Source: Alphaproteobacteria bacterium
GTDB lineage: Bacteria; Pseudomonadota; Alphaproteobacteria; Acetobacterales; Acetobacteraceae
DNA length: 5,234 bases
Assembly: GCA_013298245.1 (NCBI GenBank)
Contig: JAAFHD010000229.1
Coordinates: 1-5,234, forward strand
Direction: 5' to 3'
Each line of letters starts with the position of its first letter. The first letter of the stretch is position 1. The notes beneath the pieces are model-generated. The model was not told where the DNA came from. It worked only from the letters and a program-made list of their open reading frames with translations, and did not search any database. Position numbers and translations under genes: made by a program. This document shows positions 1 to 5,234 of the stretch, in pieces.

Positions 1-369
1 GAAATAGGACAGCACGAGCGCGATGATCGCGTAGACCTCGGCCATCAGCAGGCCGGTGCCCAGGAAGGTCTGCCAGAAGCCGGAATAGTCCAGCGTTTCG
101 GTCAGGCGCCAATAGATGTAGCGCAGCGAAATCACGGTCGACAGTGCACACAGCACCAGGCCGATGGTGCGGCCCTTGAAGCGGTTCAGCACCAGGAAGG
201 CCAGGAAGCCACCCAGCGCGATCCAGATTTGCGTCGCGGGTTCGGCGGGCACCACGATGACGATCAGCGCCGCCAGGAAGCCCAGCGTCGCGAAGATCCA
301 GCCGAACAGGCGGGACCGCATCAATGGCAGCCGCGCCAGCCATTCCTGGCGCGCGACGATTTGCGTCAT
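1..369 (-). CDS. bcsA: Cellulose synthase catalytic subunit BcsA, N-terminal part (runs off left edge)
   Basis: The minus strand reads open from an ATG at 369 to base 1, giving 123 residues with no stop. BcsA is the inner-membrane GT2 glycosyltransferase that polymerises UDP-glucose into beta-1,4-glucan and passes it through its own membrane channel. Visible here is only the N-terminal membrane part: hydrophobic segments at about residues 22-40, 46-62, 68-82 and 103-123. The diagnostic piece is SLRYIYWRLTETL at residues 81-93, followed by FW (98-99) and LLMAEVYAIIALVLSYF (107-123), which matches the conserved BcsA pattern of RY-x-x-WR-x-T-x-TL then a helix containing AE-x-Y. The catalytic D,D,D,QxxRW motifs and the PilZ domain lie beyond the window. 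The start overlaps the bcsQ stop as ATGA, so the two are probably translationally coupled; no strong Shine-Dalgarno sequence precedes it. Identification rests on this N-terminus plus operon context. Confidence 0.93.
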   Translation of the reverse strand, partial: MTQIVARQEWLARLPLMRSRLFGWIFATLGFLAALIVIVVPAEPATQIWIALGGFLAFLVLNRFKGRTIGLVLCALSTVISLRYIYWRLTETLDYSGFWQTFLGTGLLMAEVYAIIALVLSYF

Positions 370-1166
370 CGTGCGCCCCAGCCTGACTGCAGGCTGTCAG
401 GGACGGCGGGCAGTGCTGCCTCGATGCCGCGGGCGATTTCGCGCAGGTCTTCCGCTGCGCGGGAATTAGGTGCCACGTCCAGCAGCAAGCGTTGTGCTGC
501 CAGCGCCTCGGCCACCACTTCTTCGCGGCACATCGCGCCCAGCAGGCGCGGGCCCAAATGGCGCGCGACGGTTTCGGCCGATGCGCGCGACAGGCGCGCA
601 TTCGGGTCCACCCCGTTCAGCACCACGCGCAGGCGGCCGGCGAACAGCGCGGCCATGGTGCCGGCACCCAGGAAGCGGCCGTTTTCAATTTCCGGCACCA
701 GAGCTGCGCTGGTGGCATCCGCCAGCAGCACGGCCACAACCATGCTGGCCAAGGGCGCCAGCAGGTTCAGCGAATGCGACGGGCCAGGCGGTGTGTCCGC
801 AATCACCAGCAGGCCGGGGTCGGCCAGCATGGCGCGCATGGGCGCTGCCAGCAGTTCCGGGTCGCGTTCCAGCGCCGAGGACAGGCCGAGCGCGCCGCGA
901 ATATCGATCGCGCCATGCGGCAGCAGCATCACGCCCGACGCCGTTTGCCGCACCAGGTTGCGCCAATCGGGGCGCTTCGGCAGGTCCGCCAGGAAGCCCG
1001 CCGTGTCGGTCAACGGCACGCCGAAATGCAGGCGCAGCGTGTTCTGCGGGTCGAAATCCATCACGAGCACGCGACGGCCATTGCGGCGCAGCGCATCGGC
1101 GATATTCGCCGTCATTGTCGTTTTGCCGACGCCGCCCTTGGGGGACGCGAACATGATCAAGGGCAT
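366..1166 (-). CDS. bcsQ: Cellulose biosynthesis ATPase BcsQ (MinD/ParA-like)
   Basis: The product is a 266-residue P-loop ATPase of the SIMIBI MinD/ParA class. Residues 8-17 (SPKGGVGKTT) form the deviant Walker A motif with the signature lysine at K10 and the P-loop lysine at K15. DFDPQN at 37-42 is the switch I region and ADTPPG at 123-128 the Walker B/switch II region with D124. VLNGVD at 182-187 is the N-x-x-D base-recognition-like element typical of this family. Length is close to E. coli BcsQ (about 250 aa). BcsQ proteins are cytoplasmic and are known to be needed for, or to localise, cellulose synthesis; in enterobacteria BcsQ binds the small protein BcsR. The start ATG is chosen because GGAGG lies 4 nt upstream and it leaves the usual short strand before Walker A; M5 is an alternative. 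The gene starts 15 nt after the stop of the proline-rich gene and its TGA overlaps the bcsA ATG, so it is in the operon. A plasmid or chromosome ParA is unlikely given the bcsA and bcsZ neighbours. Confidence 0.92.
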   Translation of the reverse strand: MPLIMFASPKGGVGKTTMTANIADALRRNGRRVLVMDFDPQNTLRLHFGVPLTDTAGFLADLPKRPDWRNLVRQTASGVMLLPHGAIDIRGALGLSSALERDPELLAAPMRAMLADPGLLVIADTPPGPSHSLNLLAPLASMVVAVLLADATSAALVPEIENGRFLGAGTMAALFAGRLRVVLNGVDPNARLSRASAETVARHLGPRLLGAMCREEVVAEALAAQRLLLDVAPNSRAAEDLREIARGIEAALPAVPDSLQSGWGAR

Positions 1167-1170
1167 GGAG

Positions 1171-1175
1171 CCTCC
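1171..1175 (-). promoter_or_regulatory. Shine-Dalgarno sequence of bcsQ
   Basis: The minus strand reads GGAGG ending 4 nt before the ATG at 1166. It lies in the 15-nt gap after the TAG of the proline-rich gene. The ATG at 1180-1178 is out of frame with bcsQ, so this site decides the start at 1166. Confidence 0.65.
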
Positions 1176-1181
1176 GGCATT

Positions 1182-2072
1182 CTACCTGAACGGTTGGGCG
1201 GCCAGCGCAGAGCGGACCGCATCAAAGGGGTTAATGGGCGGATTCGCGCCCACCGACAACAGCCGCATAACGTCTGAGAGAGGAACTGTCACGGCTGCCG
1301 CCGGCAGGATATGCCCCTGGGTGGGCATCAGCGGCGCCTGCGGGGGCGGCGCGGTGAACACCGGGAAGGGCGTTTCCGCCGGCATCTGGTCCAGCATGCC
1401 GCGCAGCATGTTCAGCGTGGTGCCGGCCGCGGGCGGTTGCGTCGCGGGCAGCGGGTCATGGTCGCGGCTGATCGCGTTCAGCAGGCGGAAATCCGCGCCA
1501 GGCAGGGTGGCGGACATGGCGGCTTCCATCGGCCAGGCCGGCATCAGGGTGCTGGCCGGCATGGGAGGCAGGGGCCGCGGCGGCGCGGGCTCGGGCACGC
1601 CGGGGCGAATCATGGACAGCGTGCTGGGCATGGCGGCGGCCGCGGGCGCGGCAGTGACCGGCGGCAAGTCCAGCAGGCCGGTGCTGGCCGCGGCAGGGCT
1701 GACCAGTTCGGGCCAGGTGAAAAGCGGCCGCGCTTCGGGTTCTGGCGCGGGTTCTGGCGCAGGTTCTGGCGGGGCGGCTTCCATGGCGGGTTCGGGCGCT
1801 GGCTCGGGCGGCGCGGCACTGGCCATCGCCGCGAGGAAGGCGGCCGCGTTAAGCGCCACATCCTCCACCTGGGTCAAATCTTCGGGAGCCGCGAATTCGA
1901 AGGCTGCGAGTGGTGCAGTCTCTGGCGGCAGGGCGTGTGCAGGCTCTTCCGGCTCAGGCGCTGGCGGCGCGACGGGGCGCACCCGCACCGGCGGATTGTT
2001 GAAACTGCGATACCGCATGCCGGGCGCGTTGAGCGCAGCAACCACGCGTGCGACGTCGGCGTCCTCTCTCAT
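1182..2072 (-). CDS. Proline-rich cellulose biosynthesis accessory protein, CcpAx/BcsH- or BcsP/BcsR-like candidate
   Basis: The product is 296 residues, rich in Pro, Ala and Glu, with no signal peptide and no clear membrane helix, so it is probably cytoplasmic and largely disordered. A short conserved-looking head (residues 5-24, with DVARVV at 6-11 and YRSF at 21-24) is followed by Pro-rich linker, a PEPA repeat tract at about 88-113, and a compact tail, VPLSDVMRLL (263-272) then NPFDAVRSAL (281-290). Short hydrophobic islands (for example FRLLNAI 195-201 and TLNMLRGML 219-227) punctuate the linker. It sits between the GH8 endoglucanase gene and bcsQ-bcsA, the place of the cellulose-complementing factor CcpAx/BcsH in Komagataeibacter. 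From memory, CcpAx has a similar head and tail around a Pro-rich middle. The head also resembles BcsR, the BcsQ partner. Family membership is inference; a role in organising synthase complexes is the best guess. The start is the only near ATG; upstream is only a weak G-rich Shine-Dalgarno-like run. Confidence 0.8.
   Translation of the reverse strand: MREDADVARVVAALNAPGMRYRSFNNPPVRVRPVAPPAPEPEEPAHALPPETAPLAAFEFAAPEDLTQVEDVALNAAAFLAAMASAAPPEPAPEPAMEAAPPEPAPEPAPEPEARPLFTWPELVSPAAASTGLLDLPPVTAAPAAAAMPSTLSMIRPGVPEPAPPRPLPPMPASTLMPAWPMEAAMSATLPGADFRLLNAISRDHDPLPATQPPAAGTTLNMLRGMLDQMPAETPFPVFTAPPPQAPLMPTQGHILPAAAVTVPLSDVMRLLSVGANPPINPFDAVRSALAAQPFR
1737..1772 (-). repeat. Three tandem 12-bp repeats encoding PEPA
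   Basis: Plus-strand units GGGTTCTGGCGC (1737-1748), an identical copy (1749-1760) and AGGTTCTGGCGG (1761-1772) lie in tandem. After a 14-bp break, degenerate copies follow at about 1787-1812. Read on the minus strand they encode Pro-Glu-Pro-Ala units of the disordered linker of the proline-rich protein. The unit is a multiple of 3, so gain or loss of copies would change linker length without a frameshift. Confidence 0.8.
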
Positions 2073-2144
2073 GATTTCGAAAGCCCCCAGAGCGGTCGTA
2101 GGATACCCGCAACCAGAGGGAAACGGAACCGCCCGTCAACCGCA

Positions 2145-2159
2145 GGAAACCCGGTTTCC
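2145..2159. repeat. Perfect inverted repeat downstream of bcsZ
   Basis: GGAAACC, one central C, then GGTTTCC: a 15-bp palindrome in the 95-bp gap between the bcsZ stop (2168) and the proline-rich gene start (2072). As RNA it would fold as a 6-bp stem with a 3-nt loop. No U-run follows on the minus strand, so it does not look like a standard intrinsic terminator. It could stabilise the bcsZ 3' end or partly uncouple bcsZ from the rest of the operon; it could also be chance. Confidence 0.4.
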
Positions 2160-2167
2160 CCAGGTTT

Positions 2168-3235
2168 TCACGAAAAAACTGCCCGCGAATCGCGCCATGC
2201 GAGCGAAACCAGTGCGGAGAGCGCGCCAGAATAGTAGTCCGGCATGGCATCCGTCGCGACTCGGCGCCCCGGGATGGGCCGCCCGGCCGACAGCGCGGTG
2301 AATTGCGCGACCGCCGCAATGCCAGGCGATGCCTGGTAGGGCGAGACCGCATTGGTCGATAAATCCGCCCAGGCCGGCAGCTGGCGATGCGCCACATCGG
2401 TCCAGAAATTGGCGGCCGCCTGGGTGGCCGGTTCCTGCCCCAGCCCGACCCAGGCCATGTAGAGCGGCACCCGCACGGCATCATAGGAAAACCGTGGTGC
2501 CCAGTTGGAAGGCAGGGTCAAGCGCCGGTCCTGCTTGTGGACCGCCAGCCAATCCGGCGGCAGGCCCCAACGGCCGAAACGCGCGGAACGCAACAGCGAC
2601 AGCCCATCACTGGCCACGCGCATCCAGGCCGGGTCGGGCACGCCGGCGGCCAGCACGCGCAGGGCGGGGAAGCAGTAATAGGACGGGTTGACGATCAAGT
2701 GGTCCCGGCGCTCGAAGCCGCGCGCACCTGGCAGCAGCAGCGCCATGCCGCCGGCGGGGCGCACCAGCAGGCGCAGGATGTCCCGCCCGATCACCTGGCC
2801 GGATTCGGTGTGCTGCGTGGCACCCCAGATGCGCCCGGCTTCCAGCAGCGCCCAGGCCAGGAAAAGGTCGCCATCGGTGGCATTGTTCTGGTCTTCCACC
2901 GGGTTGGCGTGGCCGGGGCGATAGCGCCAAGCGTGCAGCGCATCGCGCGGGCGGTCCAGGGTGCGGCGCGTCCAGGCCCAGATGCGTTCGAAATTCGCGC
3001 GGTCATCGGCGGCCAGCGCCATTAGCATGCCCCAGCCCTGGCCTTCGGAATGGGAGATGTTGCGATTGCCAGTGTCGACGATGCGCCCATCGGGCATCAG
3101 GAAGCGGTTGCGGAACTGGACCCATTGCTGGCGCAGTTGGTCCATGCTGGGCGGTGCGTCCTGCCCGGCCGCGTGCCGGCCCAGCGCCACCAGGGGCGCG
3201 GCCAGCATAACGGCACGGCGATGAATCGCGGGCAT
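2168..3235 (-). CDS. bcsZ: Secreted GH8 endoglucanase BcsZ (cellulase of the cellulose operon)
   Basis: The product is a 355-residue glycoside hydrolase family 8 endo-beta-1,4-glucanase, close to the 340-370 aa usual for BcsZ/CMCax. A signal peptide is visible: basic MPAIHRR, hydrophobic AVMLAAPLVALG (8-19), and a likely cleavage near residue 24 (AAG then Q), so it acts in the periplasm. ISHSEGQGWGM (60-70) holds the GH8 general acid E64. ATDGDLFLAWALLEAG at 119-134 closely follows the GH8 signature, with D121 and D123. FSYDAVRVPLYMAW (249-262) carries the probable catalytic base D252. All expected active-site residues appear intact. BcsZ trims nascent glucan and affects yield and crystallinity. 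Translation could be extended upstream to 3670 in the same frame, but that part lies antisense to the FAH gene. The start at 3235 is chosen for its signal peptide and the AAAGG lying 6 nt upstream. It is the first cellulose gene in the operon seen here, as cmcAx is in Komagataeibacter. Confidence 0.94.
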   Translation of the reverse strand: MPAIHRRAVMLAAPLVALGRHAAGQDAPPSMDQLRQQWVQFRNRFLMPDGRIVDTGNRNISHSEGQGWGMLMALAADDRANFERIWAWTRRTLDRPRDALHAWRYRPGHANPVEDQNNATDGDLFLAWALLEAGRIWGATQHTESGQVIGRDILRLLVRPAGGMALLLPGARGFERRDHLIVNPSYYCFPALRVLAAGVPDPAWMRVASDGLSLLRSARFGRWGLPPDWLAVHKQDRRLTLPSNWAPRFSYDAVRVPLYMAWVGLGQEPATQAAANFWTDVAHRQLPAWADLSTNAVSPYQASPGIAAVAQFTALSAGRPIPGRRVATDAMPDYYSGALSALVSLAWRDSRAVFS

Positions 3236-3395
3236 GGAGGGCCTTTGCAGCCAAGGGGGACCTTTGTCTAGCACAACCGCGAAGGCTCTGTCTGTCTCAT
3301 TTTTCGTGAATTTCCCATCATATCGGTGACTTGCCAGCCCTGCCCGCCACCGCCACTTTGCGCGACCCCAACGACACAACCCGGGAGGATGCCAG
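3236..3395. promoter_or_regulatory. Divergent intergenic region, bcsZ operon / FAH-family gene
   Basis: These 160 bp separate two divergent start codons and must hold the promoters of both genes unless transcription enters from elsewhere. On the minus strand TATGAT (3322-3317) is one mismatch from a -10 box, about 80 nt upstream of bcsZ, but no good -35 lies 16-18 bp before it. CAAAGG (3247-3242) is the bcsZ Shine-Dalgarno site. A short tandem run, TCTG-TCTG-TCTC, occupies 3287-3298. No convincing plus-strand promoter was found by eye. The region is more AT-rich at 3296-3325 than the coding DNA around it. Promoter placement is tentative; the divergent arrangement is certain. Confidence 0.5.
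3383..3388 (+). promoter_or_regulatory. Shine-Dalgarno sequence of the FAH-family gene
   Basis: GGGAGG lies 7 nt before the ATG at 3396, an optimal spacing. A nearer ATG at 3389 overlaps the edge of the site and is out of frame, so 3396 is the supported start. Confidence 0.7.
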
Positions 3396-4298
3396 ATGGC
3401 TCTCAAACTCGTGACCTTCACCGACGCCAATGGCCCGCGCCCCGGTGCGATGATCGGCGATGACAAGGTGCTGGATTTGCTGGCCGCCGGCGCCCTGCCG
3501 GCCGGCGTGGAAGACATGCAGGCCATCATCGAAACCGGCGCCGAGGCGCTGGCCGCAATCCGTGGCGCGCTGAAGCACCCGCCCGGCCCCGCCGTGCTGA
3601 AGCTGTCGGAAGTGGTGCTGATGGCGCCGCTGCCGCGCCCGCATCGCAACGTGTTCTGCGTCGGCCGCAACTACATGGACCATGTGGCCGAGGGCGACCG
3701 CGCCGCCGGGCGCGAAACCACCGAAGTGCCGAAGTTTCCGCAATTCTTCACCAAGGCGCCGGACTGCGTGATCGGGCCGGATGCCGCGATCCCCGATCAT
3801 GGCGCCACCGGCGTCACCAAATACCTGGATTACGAGGCGGAACTGGCGATCATCGTCGGCACGCCAGGTGCCAATATTTCCAAGGACAAGGCGCACGACC
3901 ACATCTTCGGCTGGACCATCACCAATGACGTGACCGGCCGCGATCTGCAGCGCCGCCACGGGCAGTGGTTCAAGGGCAAGTCGCTGGACCGGTCCTGCCC
4001 GATGGGCCCGTGGATCATCCCCGCGGATGAACTGAACACCGACGACATCGCGATCGAGCTGTGGGTGAATGGCGAACAGCGGCAGTCCTCGCGCACATCG
4101 AAGATGATCTTCGACGTGAAGGACATCATGCATCAGCTGTCGCAGGGCTTCACGTTGCTGCCGGGCGACGTGATCATGACCGGCACGCCCGAAGGCGTGG
4201 GTTACGCGATGGTGCCGCCGCGCATCCTGAAGGATGGCGATGTGGTGAAGATTTCTATCGAAGGCATCGGCACCTTGACCAACACCGTGAAGGCATAG
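3396..4298 (+). CDS. Fumarylacetoacetate hydrolase (FAH)-family enzyme
   Basis: The product is a 300-residue cytoplasmic enzyme of the FAH superfamily, which cleaves, isomerises, hydrates or decarboxylates 2-oxo acids using a divalent metal. The N-terminal part (about 1-75) is the variable domain; the catalytic fold runs from about 80 to the end. GRNYMDHVAE (90-99) carries the His96/Glu99 pair typical of the active-site lid. YLDYEAELAIIVG (143-155) supplies the metal ligands E147 and E149, and TNDVTGRDLQ (176-185) the third, D178. WFKGKSLDRSCPMGPW (191-206) and GTPEGVG (263-269) complete the usual substrate pocket. All expected ligands are present, so the enzyme should be active. The exact substrate cannot be read from the sequence: fumarylpyruvate or acylpyruvate hydrolysis, 2-hydroxyhepta-2,4-diene-1,7-dioate isomerisation and oxaloacetate decarboxylation are all known in the family. 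It is alone on its strand here, divergent from the cellulose operon and convergent with the YHS gene 16 bp away. Confidence 0.93.
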   Translation: MALKLVTFTDANGPRPGAMIGDDKVLDLLAAGALPAGVEDMQAIIETGAEALAAIRGALKHPPGPAVLKLSEVVLMAPLPRPHRNVFCVGRNYMDHVAEGDRAAGRETTEVPKFPQFFTKAPDCVIGPDAAIPDHGATGVTKYLDYEAELAIIVGTPGANISKDKAHDHIFGWTITNDVTGRDLQRRHGQWFKGKSLDRSCPMGPWIIPADELNTDDIAIELWVNGEQRQSSRTSKMIFDVKDIMHQLSQGFTLLPGDVIMTGTPEGVGYAMVPPRILKDGDVVKISIEGIGTLTNTVKA

Positions 4299-4314
4299 GC
4301 GCCCGCCTGCGCTT

Positions 4315-4737
4315 TCAGCCGGCCAGGCGCGGCCAGTTCTGATCGGCCCGGGCGATGTTGCCCGGGATATCCCGCTCCCACCGCCGCTGCACGCCGCGGC
4401 TGTAGTTCAGATACAGCCGCCCATCCACGATCGCCCAGGCGGCCGGGTCGATCGGCGCGGTATACCCCTCCGCCACTGCCCAGGCGCAGAAGCCGCCATA
4501 GGCAGGTGCTAAGCGCTCAGGGTCGGCGGCGAACATGTCCCGGTGCGCGGCGTTGGCGAAGCGCCAGGCAGCGCCCCGCCATTGGTGCGTGAACCGCGCA
4601 TCGCCGCGCGTGGGTGCGCGCAGCAGGTGATACGCCACCGGGTCATGGCCGCGGATGGCCGCACCTCCATCCTGGAAGACGGGCTGAGCGGCGGCCGGTG
4701 CGGCCAGCGCGAAGATGAGGAAGCGGCGTGTGATCAT
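4315..4737 (-). CDS. Exported YHS-domain protein
   Basis: The product is 140 residues. MITRRFLIFALAAPAAAQ is a signal peptide with a twin-Arg n-region, a short hydrophobic core and an AAA-Q type cleavage site near residue 17, predicting export to the periplasm. The mature part matches the small YHS-domain family: GHDPVAYHLL (30-39), then WRGAAWRFANAAHRDMF (53-69), DPERLAPAYGGFCAWAVAEG (72-91), and DGRLYLNYS (105-113) before a basic tail ending in ADQNWPRL. The single Cys84 in YGGFCAWAV is conserved in such proteins as I know them. YHS domains are proposed metal- or cofactor-binding modules, but the function of this stand-alone exported form is not established. It lies 40 nt downstream of the racemase-superfamily gene on the same strand, so co-transcription is possible. 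No clear Shine-Dalgarno sequence precedes the ATG. The last residues end 16 bp from the convergent FAH gene, leaving no room for a separate terminator. Confidence 0.88.
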   Translation of the reverse strand: MITRRFLIFALAAPAAAQPVFQDGGAAIRGHDPVAYHLLRAPTRGDARFTHQWRGAAWRFANAAHRDMFAADPERLAPAYGGFCAWAVAEGYTAPIDPAAWAIVDGRLYLNYSRGVQRRWERDIPGNIARADQNWPRLAG

Positions 4738-4777
4738 GCCGAGTTTTCGCGCTGGGCGGCGCTCTGGTTACGCGCCG

Positions 4778-5234
4778 TCAAAATTCTTCCAGCAACCGCC
4801 CCAGCCCGCCGATCTTGTCGCTGATGCCCCGCGTGCGCAGCGCATGCCAATAGGTCGCGGTGTTGATGGCGATCACCGGCTTGCCCAGCCACATCTCTGC
4901 GGCGGCCGCGAGCTTCACCATGGACAGATTGGTGCCCACCTGGATGATCGCATCCACATCATCACCATCGATCATGCGCAACGCGTCGCGGCATTGCGCG
5001 GTGGTGATGGCCGCAATCCCGGTCCAGCTGCGCGCCTGCATGGCGTGGTCGCGCACGACGGAAAAACCCATATCGCCGAAGTATTGCGCGACGGCCTCAT
5101 TCATCGCCGGCCAATAGGGCGACAGCACCGCCAGGCGCTTCACGCCACCATACGCATTCAGCGCCGCCGTACACGCGTGGGACCCGATGGAAATGCCAAT
5201 CCCCGACACCTCCTCCACCTGGCGCTGGAAGGTA
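4778..5234 (-). CDS. Asp/Glu racemase / maleate isomerase superfamily protein, C-terminal part (5' end off right edge)
   Basis: The reading frame is open from the right edge to a TGA at 4780-4778, giving 151 visible residues. The GTG at 5218 is an internal codon, since the frame continues upstream of it. Family members are about 240-250 aa, so roughly the N-terminal 90-100 residues are missing. Visible elements, numbered from the first complete codon: GIGISIGSHACTAAL (11-25), then RLAVLSPYWPAMNEAVAQYF (33-52), typical of the second half of the arylmalonate decarboxylase / maleate cis-trans isomerase fold. DVDAIIQVGTNLSM (98-111) and WLGKPVIAINTATYWHALR (120-138) follow, ending in a GGLGRLLEEF tail. 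In maleate isomerase and Asp/Glu racemases a second catalytic Cys lies where this protein has Gly in QVGTNLS, so a two-cysteine racemase or isomerase mechanism is unlikely. The substrate is unknown; the first catalytic Cys would lie outside the window. It is upstream of, and may be co-transcribed with, the YHS gene. Confidence 0.85.
   Translation of the reverse strand, partial: TFQRQVEEVSGIGISIGSHACTAALNAYGGVKRLAVLSPYWPAMNEAVAQYFGDMGFSVVRDHAMQARSWTGIAAITTAQCRDALRMIDGDDVDAIIQVGTNLSMVKLAAAAEMWLGKPVIAINTATYWHALRTRGISDKIGGLGRLLEEF

Noticed and set aside
2134..2139. TTGACG on the minus strand as a -35 box for a promoter in front of the proline-rich gene
   Set aside because: No -10-like hexamer lies 16-18 bp downstream; the nearest (TATCCT) is 28 bp away.
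229..2301. A 690-codon open frame on the plus strand
   Set aside because: It runs antisense through bcsA, bcsQ and the proline-rich gene, each with family motifs or operon spacing on the minus strand. Its product is low-complexity Ala/Gly/Ser/Arg sequence, as expected from a GC-rich shadow frame.
3236..3670. A 145-codon N-terminal extension of bcsZ
   Set aside because: It lies antisense to the FAH-family gene and crosses the intergenic region. The start at 3235 yields a proper signal peptide, a Shine-Dalgarno site and normal GH8 length.
3318..4133. A 271-codon minus-strand open frame opposite the FAH gene
   Set aside because: Its His/Arg/Gly-rich sequence shows no family motif, while the plus strand encodes an intact FAH-family enzyme.
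4299..4314. Bidirectional terminator between the convergent FAH and YHS genes
   Set aside because: The 16-bp gap holds no inverted repeat with a T-run on either strand.
4757..4776. GGCGC / GCGCC inverted repeat between the racemase-superfamily and YHS genes as a terminator
   Set aside because: The stem is only about 5 bp and no T-run follows on the minus strand.
5216..5218. GTG as the start of the right-edge gene
   Set aside because: The frame stays open to the window edge, no Shine-Dalgarno sequence precedes the GTG, and the family needs about 90-100 more N-terminal residues.

Overview
The window is GC-rich, tightly packed chromosomal DNA of the kind seen in Alphaproteobacteria. The gene content and the bcsZ / proline-rich gene / bcsA order point to the Acetobacteraceae (Komagataeibacter, Roseomonas and relatives). 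This assignment is an inference from gene order and protein character, not from a marker gene.

Left part (1-3235, all minus strand, transcribed right to left): the promoter-proximal part of a bacterial cellulose synthesis operon. The order is bcsZ (secreted GH8 endoglucanase, 355 aa), a 296-aa proline/alanine-rich cytoplasmic protein, bcsQ (MinD/ParA-like ATPase, 266 aa), and the first 123 codons of bcsA (cellulose synthase catalytic subunit), which runs off the left edge. bcsQ and bcsA overlap by ATGA; the proline-rich gene and bcsQ are 15 nt apart. BcsA would polymerise UDP-glucose and export the glucan, BcsZ would trim or edit glucan in the periplasm, and BcsQ and the proline-rich protein would organise or localise the synthase on the cytoplasmic side.

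The most interesting gene is the proline-rich one. It sits where the cellulose-complementing factor (CcpAx/BcsH) sits in Komagataeibacter, between the GH8 endoglucanase and bcsA. Its short N- and C-terminal motifs resemble CcpAx as I recall it, and its N-terminus also resembles BcsR/BcsP. It appears to combine the Komagataeibacter-type layout (bcsZ-ccp-bcsA) with a bcsQ gene.

Middle (3236-3395): a 160-bp divergent intergenic region holding the start signals of bcsZ (minus) and of a fumarylacetoacetate hydrolase (FAH)-family enzyme (plus, 3396-4298, 300 aa, metal-binding residues intact).

Right part (4315-5234, minus strand): a small exported YHS-domain protein (140 aa), convergent with the FAH gene, and upstream of it the C-terminal 151 codons of an Asp/Glu racemase / maleate isomerase superfamily protein entering from the right edge. 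The latter has Gly where the classical second catalytic Cys would be. No RNA genes, CRISPR arrays, insertion sequences or phage genes were seen. No gene-free stretch exceeds about 160 bases.
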